Assembly (NCBI GenBank): GCA_917880885.1
Contig: OU862913.1
Location: 248,001-312,000, forward strand
Source of the DNA: Limnephilus marmoratus
Taxonomy: Eukaryota > Arthropoda > Insecta > Trichoptera > Limnephilidae
Length of the DNA: 64,000 nt
Reading direction: 5' to 3'
Part shown: one piece after another, positions 32,201 to 40,678 of the stretch
How positions within the stretch are numbered: position 1 is the first letter of the stretch
Layout: every line of letters begins with the position of its first letter
The notes under the pieces: generated by a model
Databases searched by the model: none
What the model saw: the letters and a program-made list of their open reading frames with translations, nothing else
Told to the model about the DNA's origin: nothing
Translations under genes and position numbers: made by a program

Positions 32201-34009
32201 CAATTAACCTAAAATAATTCGCATGACTTGCATTTACACTGCGGGTAGTTAGTTTTTTTGTTTTTAAATAAGTACATTGACACACAAAAAATAGCACTTG
32301 TTTGAACAGGAATTCACGGAATAGAAGGAAATAATGGGCAGGGGATACTTATATTGATGTCGATCCTTGTTCTTCATGTTTTCATCTTTCTGGATTTTTG
32401 GATAGCTCGCTGGTTCATTTTATTGTTTCCTTTTAATGCCTTAATCCGATCGTAAGGTAGATCCGGCTGGAGGACCATGTTATAAATTGATATTCAGCAG
32501 AAGGACGTCAAGGAAAAACATCTGGTTTCAATGGAGGAATTCCTGGTTTTATTCACAAAGCACATTTGTTACAATAATTTGTCCCGACCCGACAAAACAC
32601 TAAATTTGGTCACTTTGACCACTTGCTAGACAATGCTAGCTGTTTATAGGAGATCCACGAATTAAGAGAGAGTTAAACTAGAAAAGCAGACTATTTATAA
32701 TAATGTTTTCTAACACAATCAAAATAAACAACACTTTCGTGTCACCATAACACATTATACGATATAAAAACCAGAGATCTACTTTACCGTCTAACATTTC
32801 GTTTTAGTTTAGTCTTACGTCGCTAATCTGTAAAATGCAATATCAACTAAAAATATGCTACAAAAATATGCCGCTAGATGGCAGTAGTCTTCACTCTTTT
32901 TAACAGTACCCATTCTCGCCTCACCCCATGAACCCGTATATATTTACATTCTTCGTTTCTTGCATACAAACTTCGTTCATCTAAAATACAAGATACTGTA
33001 GTTATTGACTAATAATTACACGGTAAGAATGTGACGTTGTAAATATCCGTACATGTATTTCGTGTACATGAATAACTAAACAAGGCAAAAGTGAATTAGC
33101 TATTTCTCCAGTGTGGTCCACTTTTGACGGTGCCATTATTTAGTTTACGTATGTACACGTAATAAATTTATTATACCTGTTAAATGTTAGAATATGGTTA
33201 AGATTTTTTTAATTTGGTTGATCCCGTTCGCAGCAAAAAGTTTAAAATTTGTTATTCAATATATTCGTTTGTGTCTCTAATCGAAAATGTGTGATTTAAC
33301 ATCGGTTGTAGATAAAATCTTTAAATCTCTTCTCAGGGAGAGAAATGTAGAACTTTGAATCGAGAGGTTAGTTCAGTAATCATCATTAATACAAAAGCAA
33401 TCATAATTTTTTCAGAAACAAATTATGGAGTAAAATTGTGTTAAAATGGGACATGCCACACAGGAAACACCAGATTAGAACTCAACCCATTATCTAATAT
33501 AGATACATAATGAATTTAAAATACAAAAATCACAAGACATGTCCGCTTTGCGGACGTTTTAGTGAAAGGATTCTATTCTTGAGAATCTTTAGACGGAATT
33601 ACTAGTTCCCAGTCAATTGATTAATGAATTCCGGAATCAAAATACATATTTATAGTACTTAATGAAGCCTGAAAATATACGTTACATGCTTTGCTTTATA
33701 ATCGAAAGGAAGTTTTGGAGCAGAGAACGAGATGACTTAGGTACTTTAAAGCAATATTTTAAAGGTCTAAAGTACTGACTGACGAAAAGAGGAGAAGTAG
33801 AAAACAAGTAAGTGTCCTGATATACCTACGCAATGCAACTTACTAGTTGGCTGAACACTCTCAGCATACTGCAAACATTCCTTCTTCACATCCGGGAGGT
33901 GGATTTCTGTATCCGTATACGGCATTTCATCTGAGACTTGTTCCTGCGACCATGTTCCTGCGACCATGTTCAGTTTGGTGGAAACACTCTCTGGGTTGGA
34001 AAGATCCAT
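24795..34009 (-). CDS. Zinc-finger gene A: C2H2 protein, 408 aa in three exons
   Basis: Model: complement of 24795-25699, 25796-25951 and 33844-34009 (1227 nt with stop). Probably a nuclear sequence-specific DNA-binding regulator. Exon 1 and exon 2 each encode one copy of an acidic module ending DVKKEC; exon 3 encodes ten tandem C2H2 fingers with TGEKPYSC-type linkers. The fifth finger is degenerate (LARNLCIH lacks the first zinc-binding His). An eleventh finger is cut off after GEKPHSH. Both introns are GT-AG and phase 1, as in paralogue B: donor A|GTAAGT at 33844 and donor CAG|GTAAAA at 25796, with acceptors at 25952 and 25700. Intron 1 is 7.9 kb because BEL-1, inserted into an older retroposon, sits in it in the same orientation as the gene. 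Relative to B, exon 1 has a 14-bp tandem duplication (around 33945-33972) plus compensating small deletions that replace the IKTEP motif while restoring frame. Expression is unproven. Confidence 0.8.
25796..25951 (-). CDS. Gene A exon 2 (IKAEP...DVKKEC module)
   Basis: 156 nt, phase 1 at both ends, flanked by TTATTCCAG and GTAAAATCC. It encodes VPIKAEPGPREE, then PYTELDIDLTDVKKECLEH. Symmetric phase means it can be duplicated or skipped without breaking frame. Confidence 0.82.
26204..26531 (-). mobile_element. A-tailed retroposon, major part (split by BEL-1)
   Basis: Read on the minus strand, the family starts around GAATGGGTACCGCCGCCCCG, passes TTGGATAAC, GTTCGCTACGTTT and GAGGTTTGTCTAGG, and ends CATGTAAAAAAAAA. 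The head of this copy is on the other side of BEL-1 (32906-32925). Another copy is at 36465-36790, a 5'-half relative at 4880-5045, and a 3' fragment at 59238-59300. No coding frame. The word GTGGTTCGCTAC weakly resembles a polymerase III B box, so a SINE is possible, but no convincing A box was found. Confidence 0.7.
26532..26959 (-). repeat. BEL-1 3' LTR
   Basis: 428 bp, paired with 32478-32905. Confidence 0.95.
26960..27674 (-). other. BEL-1 3' non-coding region
   Basis: Between the gag-pol stop and the 3' LTR. I see no env-like frame. No strong purine tract lies next to the LTR (the minus strand reads CCCCGCCGGGCAGTA before TGTT), which is unusual. Confidence 0.6.
27675..32051 (-). CDS. 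gag-pol: BEL-1 gag-pol polyprotein (1458 aa, lacks RNase H)
   Basis: One uninterrupted frame. In order: a gag N-terminal coiled-coil-like segment; a DUF1759-type capsid domain (about residues 100-250, with PKNWINFLETF and WEQNPL-type blocks); CCHC-like knuckles (about 315-375); a DUF1758-type aspartic protease with DSGAQANF near 442; reverse transcriptase with VVFDGSAKTSTGISLNDAL and FYMDDL near 846; and an integrase core with Asp in VMDVDY (near 1140), FSDNATTF (near 1207) and GGLWEAA (Glu near 1260). The C-terminal DUF5641-like domain ends near VVTLKTAQGTFVRP. The frame jumps directly from the STFDP motif after RT to QWRHVSSSKNAEDILSRG, deleting the RNase H region and the conserved stretch before it, in frame. 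The first His pair of the integrase HHCC finger also appears lost (only ILHKCVVC remains). The protein is probably inactive for autonomous replication despite the open frame. Confidence 0.9.
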   Translation of the reverse strand: MDNLKSLINKRGVLKGKLTRFADSLNALSVNEIKIRYARIEKIIDDFEEVQEQIESLPDSNEIDNNLQRENFENQYYSTLATAKGAIQSVETPKLEIKLPNLQLREFNGDPKNWINFLETFKTLVHNNTAISNVQKFYYLQSCLKGNAAKIIANFEVSDLNYISAFELLQQRFANLRTTVQRHIQALFQLKEMKHEDPVAMRYLIDETNVNLKALQNLGLKIEQWDALIIYVISNKLDASSRKHWEQNPLQDELPTLQEFLKCLTSRAQVLELMLNSDSKKIPTYPKASGSNNNPKKESVFLAATHNNCICCNDKGHKIYFCKKFLKLNSGERANAIRRYRACFKCLRLGHTAPYCKINLKCKHCDSESHNTLLHREMHPSDDSMNKGEDHPGGDCQMDAERVSVSNHSALAKAEKTILLSTAIIGVVGHNNKVHEARVLIDSGAQANFMCEKFAMKLNLRCENINKPVLGIHNNVTHIKKRVAIKMKSLRTNYNQNITCLILQEITTNLPQATVARKDFKLPPGLQMADPNFNVAAPIDIMLGAESFWDILQDDRLRLDTGPTLQRTELGWVISGPINIHQKKRPVPQFCSLSINTLSNQIEKFWKMEEVNPARFQNPEEKACEADFVATHSRESDGRYVVSLPRRPCVSQLGDSLNTAEKRFKHLEKKFLINPELKLQYVQFMQEYEQLGHMELCDKWRGDEQSYFLPHHAVIKEASTTTKVRVVFDGSAKTSTGISLNDALMVGAVIQKDLYSHLLRFRIHRYVMTADIEKMYRQINVCAEDRSLQKIVWRESQEEELRHYKLKTVTYGLGPSSFLATRCLRQIGMDNKVNFPVASQVIENDFYMDDLLTGGDDLEVCFQLKKQISDILLSAGMTLRKWRSNILELSSGRSQGEIAKQGNCEKMITDNSKNEKILGLIWNNELDYLSYEITKPSGKTKSKRRLLLCIASTFDPTQWRHVSSSKNAEDILSRGTTAERLVSTSIWWKGPSWLTEDVSTWPVSKMSCLDPPEIKSKNVLLVTDTQEWDIFEKFLSLTKLKGVIAQALRFINNCCNPKHKTYGSRLKTLNLCLMEVLICASGRLKLATYLYWQIFGRNNVKRILHKCVVCFRYRLQVCRQILGNIPVERITPSRPFSVMDVDYAGRIDTKAGALRKSPLLKSYLCIFVCFSTKAVHLELVTDLSSDAFLNCLKRFIARRGQPEKIFSDNATTFRGASNKLKELYASLRLNNDKIHRFLADKGISWSFIPPRAPNHGGLWEAAVKSTKFHLYRITKNNPLQFELLYTLLCQIEPCLNSRPLTSLSDDVDDLLPLTPNHFLMGRDASVIPELDVRELPENRLSKYQKLNALIQNFWFRWKRDYLAELQKRTKWQANNQKAIKKDDLVILMEDNLPPALWKLARIVTTHPGPDGVVRVVTLKTAQGTFVRPITKICLMPIESNLDPNFLTRQTTDLPKVTA
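32460..32477 (-). promoter_or_regulatory. BEL-1 primer-binding site (variant tRNA-Tyr type)
   Basis: Directly abutting the 5' LTR, the minus strand reads TGGTCCTCCAGCCGGATC. This matches the BEL-2 site TGGTCCTTCGAGCCGGAT except in the middle (a one-base deletion and a substitution). Confidence 0.75.
32478..32905 (-). repeat. BEL-1 5' LTR
   Basis: 428 bp. On the minus strand a TATA-like TTATAAATAG lies at 32691-32700. The LTR is followed by the duplication GTACC and the remaining head of the interrupted retroposon. Confidence 0.95.
33844..34009 (-). CDS. Gene A exon 1
   Basis: 166 nt from ATG (complement of 34007-34009) to donor A|GTAAGT. It encodes MDLSNPESVS at the start and PYTDTEIHLPDVKKECLQY near the end, matching gene B exon 1. 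About 50 bp upstream of the ATG are also conserved with gene B (ACCATCACATAACAGGGCGC), which supports the start codon. Confidence 0.82.
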
Positions 34010-35126
34010 GGCACAGCTGTGATAGCGCCCTGTTATGTGATGGTAATTGGTTTAAAAAATCCTAATTATTAAACACTAATCCCGAAAAATTACCCAAACC
34101 AACAAGGTCAACCGATTGTAACCATAAATTGAGAGATGAAAGAATTAAAATTATTAACATTCTTATCTAGAAGACCCATTTCTGACCTCAAATTTATTAT
34201 TTTATACTTACCTATATTACAATATTGTTTACGACATACTGACAGCCCTAACCTACTTAGCAGTGCATAACATAGTAACGAGAACAATCCGTTCGAAAAT
34301 TCTATTTACTAAATTGACAATAACATCAGGACTGATTCGTTTTGATACTCGCTTGTACCTAGAGTGCATTCAGTTGGTAATCCTTTCGCACTTGAGACAT
34401 TCTTGTGTGTCAAGCCACACAAAATTCAGAATTGACAATTTCACATTGAAATACATTATGTAGTGAATGTAAAATAATACTGGTTTATGAATATACAGGC
34501 GTAAAATAAATCAAGCTTTTTGACGTTAATTTCTTTTATGGGATGGTCCGACGCTCTGTGGGGAACCCGCTTGCACAGCGCGGGTGTAAACTGTGCGACC
34601 TAAAGTTTAAGTTTAGACTTACGGATTTCAATACTTCGTTTGTGTGAAAGCACTATGAAACAAAATAAAACATGTTGTATTAATGAAATGAACTAAAAAG
34701 TAATCGAATTAAATAGTTAACTTGGGGTTAAGATTAGATGAACTAACTAATCGCTTGGTTTTACTGTTTAACAGCGGTCGTAAATTAACATTGAACAAAC
34801 TCACGTACTGTGTCACGTGTTCTGGTTAGTGTTGGGCAGCTCAACATGTCAAATCGCGAATTCTGTTAAAACTGATCAATCAAGTGTCTCACAATAAACA
34901 AGCACCAATAAATTTAAAAGTGTCATTTAGTCAATATAACTAGAACCTACTTACGTAAAAGCGAAGGGCGGCGGTCAATTCGAAACACTTTGTTTTAAAC
35001 GTGACGGTTATTATAATAATCGCAAGTGTCATAAATTTAACACTATTATTGTGTAGTTAAAAACAAAGCAACAATTAATTACTGGCGACAGAAAAACACA
35101 GAAAATACAGGCGTCGAATATCGACT
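34010..35126. other. 5' flank of gene A
   Basis: Non-coding, AT-rich. The first ~45 bp are conserved with the gene B upstream region in mirror orientation. No TATA box at a convincing position was found. Confidence 0.4.
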
Positions 35127-35796
35127 GATTGAAGCAGTGTTACCGAAACCAAAACTTCAAAATCGGGAGAATATTCGCCTAAAAATCGGGAGAAATCGGG
35201 AGAAAACGGAAAAAATTTGAAGAAATCGGGAGATGACCAGAATTATTTTAGTAAAACTTCTCCCTTGTCAATAATTCGAATCCCTTTTATTATTGCAAAG
35301 CAGAACCTTAACAACAAACGAAAAACCCATAAGCAGCGCCGTCAATCCGATTACTGTAGATGTTGCCTGTGGAATAACGCAATTTTTCCTAACGTTCAAC
35401 GGGGACTTATTTCATGTCTGACAACTCAGCACGAAATTTTGTGAACTGTCACCCGTCACTTAACGATACGCCAAATTCATTTAATACCTACTTTCTTTTA
35501 AAAGTGAACGACATTCATATAAGTAACAATCTTTTAATCAATAAGTAATAATTTTAATTTTATTAAGGAACCAATAAACCACCTCATGGGCTTTTTCAAA
35601 ACACCTCTCACCTGGCGACAGATACCTGATAACGATACACTGTTTAGTAATCCTTTATTGAAATACCTACTAATATCTCAGTCTAATCATCAAAAACAAA
35701 AAGAAAGTGCATGGACCATATTAAAATTGTTATTGAAATTATTACTGTTATGAAATACTTAGGAGTTATATTAGATTAAAATTTAACCATTAAACT

Positions 35797-36400
35797 TTTT
35801 CATGTTCCGACTGCAACTATTCTTTTTCTTAAAAGGAACATTTAAAAGTCCACAAGCCGTGTCATAGTGGAGAAAAACCCTTTTCGTGTTCTGACTGCAA
35901 CTATTCATGTTCTTGAAAGTCACAATTTAATATTCACAATTCAATGTGGAGAAAAACCTTTTTTATGTTCCGATTGCAACTGTTTATATTCTCAAAAGGA
36001 ACATTTTTTAATAGTTCACAAGCCGTCTCACAGTGGAGAAAACCTTTTACATGTTCCGACTGCAACTATTCATGTTCTATAAAGTGACAATTTAAAATCC
36101 ACAAGCCGTCTCACAGTGGAGAAAACCTTTTACATGTTCCGACTGCAAATATTCATGTCCTCGAAAGTGACAATTTTTATATCATCAACAAGCCGTCTCG
36201 CAGTGGAAAAAAACCTTTTGTATGTTCCGATTGCAATTATTTATGTGCTAAAAAGGAGACTTTAAAAACTCACAAGTGAACTCATAGTGGAGAAAAACCA
36301 TTTTCATGTTCCGACTGCAACTATTCACGTTCTCAAAAGGAACATTTAAAAGTCCGCAAGCCGTCTCACAGGGGAAAAAAACCTTTTTTATTGAATGTTT
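35797..36400 (+). pseudogene. Decayed C2H2 zinc-finger array inside a hAT-like element
   Basis: Seven units of ~84 bp with stops and frame shifts. Unit 1 reads FSCSDCNYSFS, stop, KEHLKVHKPCHSGEKP. Later units read FSCSDCNYSCS, FVCSDCNYLCAKKETLKTHK and FSCSDCNYSRSQKEHLKVRKPSH. Linker SGEKP and the NYSC signature (extra Cys after the second zinc ligand) link it to genes A and B and to the array at 59.3-60.5 kb. No single frame covers more than two units. Confidence 0.85.
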
Positions 36401-36464
36401 AAAGTTTAATCCTTGCCAAAATGTTAACCTAAAAAAATTGCTTCAAATATGTTGTTAATATTTT

Positions 36465-36790
36465 ATTTTTTTTTACATGAAGTCCACGCAGGAGGCCCTG
36501 AGGAAAATAATTTCCCTGAGGGCCTATGTCATCTTTGGGGATGCTGTGTGGAGGGTTTTTTAGGGAAAGGAAGAAGAGGAGAGTTCTGGGAAGGAAAAGG
36601 GTGTAAGGGGTGGGTAGGAATCTGGGGTTTAGTGTGTCCTGGTCATCAGGCCTAGACAAACCTCATCCCATGATCCCGGGCACCCCTGCTAAATCACCAA
36701 ACGTAGCGAACCACTTGGGGTGACCTATGGCAGAGGTGTTGGTTATCCAATAAAGGTTCCCGGGGCGGCGGTACCCATTCCCGCCTCCCA
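36465..36790 (-). mobile_element. A-tailed retroposon, complete copy
   Basis: Same family as 26204-26531: starts (minus strand) near GGAGGCGGGAATGGGTACC and ends CATGTAAAAAAAA. Uninterrupted, so it shows what the BEL-1 target looked like (GGTACCCATTC). Nested in the hAT-like element. Confidence 0.75.
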
Positions 36791-37522
36791 AATAGTTATA
36801 TCCAAATATAAGTAAGCATCCGGCACTTATTCTGTGAGTGTTCGGTAGTACCTATTTAAGCGAGCGGATGTTTTCCGTTTTGAAAATAAATAAGAACAAA
36901 CATCGCTCACGGTTTACGGCTGAGCATCTCCAATCGATTCTTAAAATAACTACTTACCACGAATATGACACCCGACTTAAAAAATAAGAGAAGTCAGGTG
37001 TCTGGCTCAAGATAATTTTCCATTTTACCCTCCTTTTTAACTTGAATGAAAATTTATAATAACTAGGTACTTACATATCTAACTAAATAAAGATTTAAAC
37101 AATTGAGCATGGGTTTTAATTTTGAGACTGGCCCGCTTACACACGCACAATCTTATAAATCGCCCTTAATAAAATCCACTTTGACACCCCTCCGTTACGT
37201 AATAAATTATAATTTCCAGCTCATAATTCATAAATGATCGATGATCGGTTTGTATGGGTCTATAATATAGAGATATGCTTAGATTGCAGAATTTTGTAAT
37301 TATTCTGGTCAATACCCGAATCCGGGGAATATTTTTTTTTAACCACAGACAATAATTTGCCTTTTGAGCGGACCATAAACAAAGAATTGACGAGAATCGA
37401 CAAATCGCTGGGAACCTACAAAAATCGGGAGATTTTGATGCCATTCCGGTAGATCGGGAGATGAAGTGAAAAATCGGGAGATCTCCCGCGAAATCGGGAG
37501 CTTCGGTAACACTGGATTGAAG

Positions 37523-37891
37523 TTAATTTGACAATTTTGACATATCCACTAGAGATGTATGATTTTCAAGGGTACAACAAACCAGTTCCTTTGCTGTCAC
37601 TGGAACCGCCGGAATGAATACTCCGAAGAAGCATTTATTTTTAAAACTGGTTCCATAGAACGTGTTTATCACGAAGCCACAAAAATGGAACAATGGTTTA
37701 AAATTAACAAAGTGTTTAGGATTTAGAGCAATCGGTTTAATATTTTACTCAGAATTAGGTAGTCTAGTCAATAAATCCATCCAAGATAGGGGAATTTATT
37801 TTGGAAATTCTCTAGCAAAGAATGTTATTGCTACTAACTACATTATCCCATACACATATCATATCACATACACATACATTAACAATGATAT
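37523..37891. other. Spacer left of the gypsy element
   Basis: Non-coding. Ends in ATAT, one half of the gypsy target duplication. Confidence 0.5.
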
Positions 37892-39190
37892 TGTTATGTG
37901 AATATCTTATAATTCACGTTGAAACGGCAATTATTACGTGCAAAATGGCGTAAGGAGCCATATGATGTGGCTAGCTGAGAGGGAAGAAGACGGGATGAAT
38001 ACAACTGCGTACTTTTCTATTAATAGAGCGCCAAATCCTGTTCAAGACAGAATATGTCCACAGTTGAATTCACTACGCCTTCTTCCTAGAACGACGGAGA
38101 GCATTTAATTCTTCCCAGGGAGCGTGGGCACTATGACAATCACTTCTTTACTCATCATTAGGAACTACAGTGTATCGATATGAAATAACAAAGAGATTTG
38201 AATCAATATTTTCTATATTTACAATATCGAACATTTGAAACAATACGGTATTATAAACCAATTTTACAAGGGAAAAAAATACACTACTGAAAACTCACCC
38301 CTGTATTGCGACCATGACCTTGAAAACTAGCTAATTCGGATTAAGTGCCTGCGGGCAGGCATGATGCACGTAGTGGAGCTTGGTGCTTCGTCCAGCATCC
38401 AAGAGGTGGTCCTGATGTGATCCTGCTGAGGTCGCGATGCCAAACCCCCCTGGGAGCATCAGGACGATGAGAAATGATCCGGTGTATTGCGCCAGCCTGG
38501 CCAGCAGTATGATGCCCGTCCTACGAGGCCATCAAGCCCAAATAGATGGATGCCTACGGGATTTGTTGACAGACGGAGTCGGCGACGCATCCGGGGTTGC
38601 GGTGAACCGGAACGGTCTGTTCTGCGTATCAAAATCAAGTACGCGGGTTTTTATATGAACGCCTCAGTAGGCGGCGGATGTTAAAGTTAAAACTCCGAAC
38701 ACTAATTAAATAAACTTCGCCGTGGCTTGCGAGGTGTAGCGGGAGTCCATGTTCGCCAATTGCACTTTCCCAGTCGCCAGATCAGCTAGATAAACGGCAT
38801 TACTTATTCTCGTCGCACGAGGCGCCGACGGCCATTGATGAACCGAAAACTTCGTTAATTCCGGGCCGAACAATTCGGATCTTTAGGTTAATCCCGTTAT
38901 TTACACATAAGGTACGGATCTCTTTGCAACGCGGAGTCGTATTGTTCCGGTATATTTTACATTATAAAACTTAAATCGCTAGGTGACTGTGCCCGAGAAA
39001 AACACGGCGTCCTCCCGTGTTCTCTCTCGTCCAGAGTGCCGTTTTCAAAAACCAAAACCCGTTTCCGCTCAGTCTGCCAACCTGCCGAGTATCTCGAATA
39101 AACTATTACCATCCTTCAAATAAAGGTACCTGCCTATCCGAGTAATAAATTAAAGTAATTTATATGTAATGATGCATCCACATCATAACA
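37892..39190 (-). repeat. Gypsy 3' LTR
   Basis: 1299 bp, unusually long for the family. Bordered inside by the purine tract CGAGGGGGGTAA (minus strand, 39191-39202). Confidence 0.95.
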
Positions 39191-39202
39191 TTACCCCCCT
39201 CG

Positions 39203-40678
39203 CCACAAAAATGTTCGCCCACGAACATAACAACTAATAAGGTTCCTACCCCTAATCTAAAAAAAAGGTCGGTCACAGGGCCTAAAAAAAATTATTCAAA
39301 CATATTCTAGCAATCATTAGTAGACAGCAGTAAAAAAAAAAAAATGATTAGTAGATCAAACATAGATTAAATAGTAATAGCGAATGGGTGTGCCGCAACT
39401 CCGATCGCACTCCATCATGCGTAAGGCGCGATGGACGGGCTTGCGATGCAACCATTCTTATTTAAACATAGCTTACAACTAAAAGAACTTAAAACTAAAA
39501 GAACTTAATATTAAGAACATGGTGAACTAATGTTCCGTGAACGGGGTCCGTAAACACCCACAGCATTGAAGATACTGGGTGAAGAACGGCTGACTTATGT
39601 CTTGGACTACCGTTAACGTTACATATACCGCATAATCATCATTAATTATGTAAGTTTAAACACTAATCAGTGGACAACACATCCTTAACTTATCTATACC
39701 TTTGTGTGTCCAGCACAAAAATTATACACAACCATATGCATTAATGCATCACTGACCCATAATAGGGTTTTAGAAAGCCATTTAGGCAACACTTTAGGGT
39801 GCAAGCAACCCTCACTTCACTGAATTTACGTCCCTTTTAGGAAAAATAAAATTGTTCACTACGAAGAGTTTCCTATTCTACCTAAATCGGTCGTACGGGT
39901 GAGTGTATGAAGTAAAGTAGCATCATAGGTACTAAAACTAATCAATAAATTTAACAAAATAATATGTATATTACTAAACTATTCTCTTTGTATATTCGCA
40001 AGCATATAAGTGGTTACTACGTGTTGAACTTACAATATTTCTCAGAATTTATTTATATTTGAAAACAGTCATGTTTCATATTGAAAGAGATAAACAAAAA
40101 GAAAACAATGCTCAAAACACATAGAGGTGTAGGACTGGCATCCCTGTGTGTTTCGAGACAAAACTTAATAATAAATACAAAATTTAATAACCATGAACGC
40201 AGTTCAATGGGATGTACCCTGAACACAATTGGAAGTGGGCATGTGTTCCAATTGTATTCGAGGTTAACAAACGTAATATAAAACAAATTATGTCATTCAT
40301 CCTGTTTGCTTGCTCGTGCTCAGTCCAAAAAAAAAAATGTTACTAAATTAATTTCGAATAAATAACAATAAATAATTACGCCTAACGAAAGTAAGAACTT
40401 ATAAAACAACTCGAGTTAATCTTACTAGAGTGGATTTTGATTGCAATGAATCATAAATACTACATGAGTTAGCATAAACGCACCCCCTCCAAAAACATGA
40501 ACGAACAAAAAGAAATATTCCTGTGACAGGACTTTGACTGTCAGAATGTCGGGTCGTTTCAACTCGGTTGATCAGGCCGGGTTAAAACTCCCAAGCATTA
40601 AATATTAACTAGTAAATAAGATAATTTGCAGTATTCGGTAGGGATGGCCAGACCCTCCGAAGTATTGCCACAATAAGA
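39203..40678 (-). other. Gypsy 3' non-coding region
   Basis: No env or other recognisable frame between the pol stop and the purine tract. Confidence 0.6.

Larger units (their letters stand above)
26532..32905 (-). mobile_element. BEL/Pao LTR retrotransposon 'BEL-1'
   Basis: Two 428-bp LTRs (26532-26959 and 32478-32905) with TG...CA ends and the 5-bp duplication GTACC (26527-26531 and 32906-32910). The element points left: the 5' LTR is at the right. It contains one 1458-aa open polyprotein. It is inserted inside the A-tailed retroposon, which in turn lies in intron 1 of gene A. I noticed one LTR difference (the fifth base, G versus A), so integration looks recent. Confidence 0.95.
35135..37514. 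mobile_element. hAT-like element carrying a zinc-finger pseudogene array
   Basis: Ends CAGTGTTACCGAA (35135) and TTCGGTAACACTG (ending 37514), with a perfect 8-bp duplication, GATTGAAG (35127-35134 and 37515-37522). Both subterminal regions have multiple AAATCGGGAGA repeats (35160-35235; 37420-37500), the usual hAT transposase-binding architecture. No transposase is present. Cargo: about seven C2H2-finger units (35797-36400) and a later A-tailed retroposon (36465-36790). Confidence 0.88.

Noticed and set aside
38437..38684. Two overlapping small frames, also present at 46713-46960
   Set aside because: They are inside the gypsy LTRs, on the strand opposite to the element, and occur twice only because LTRs are duplicated.
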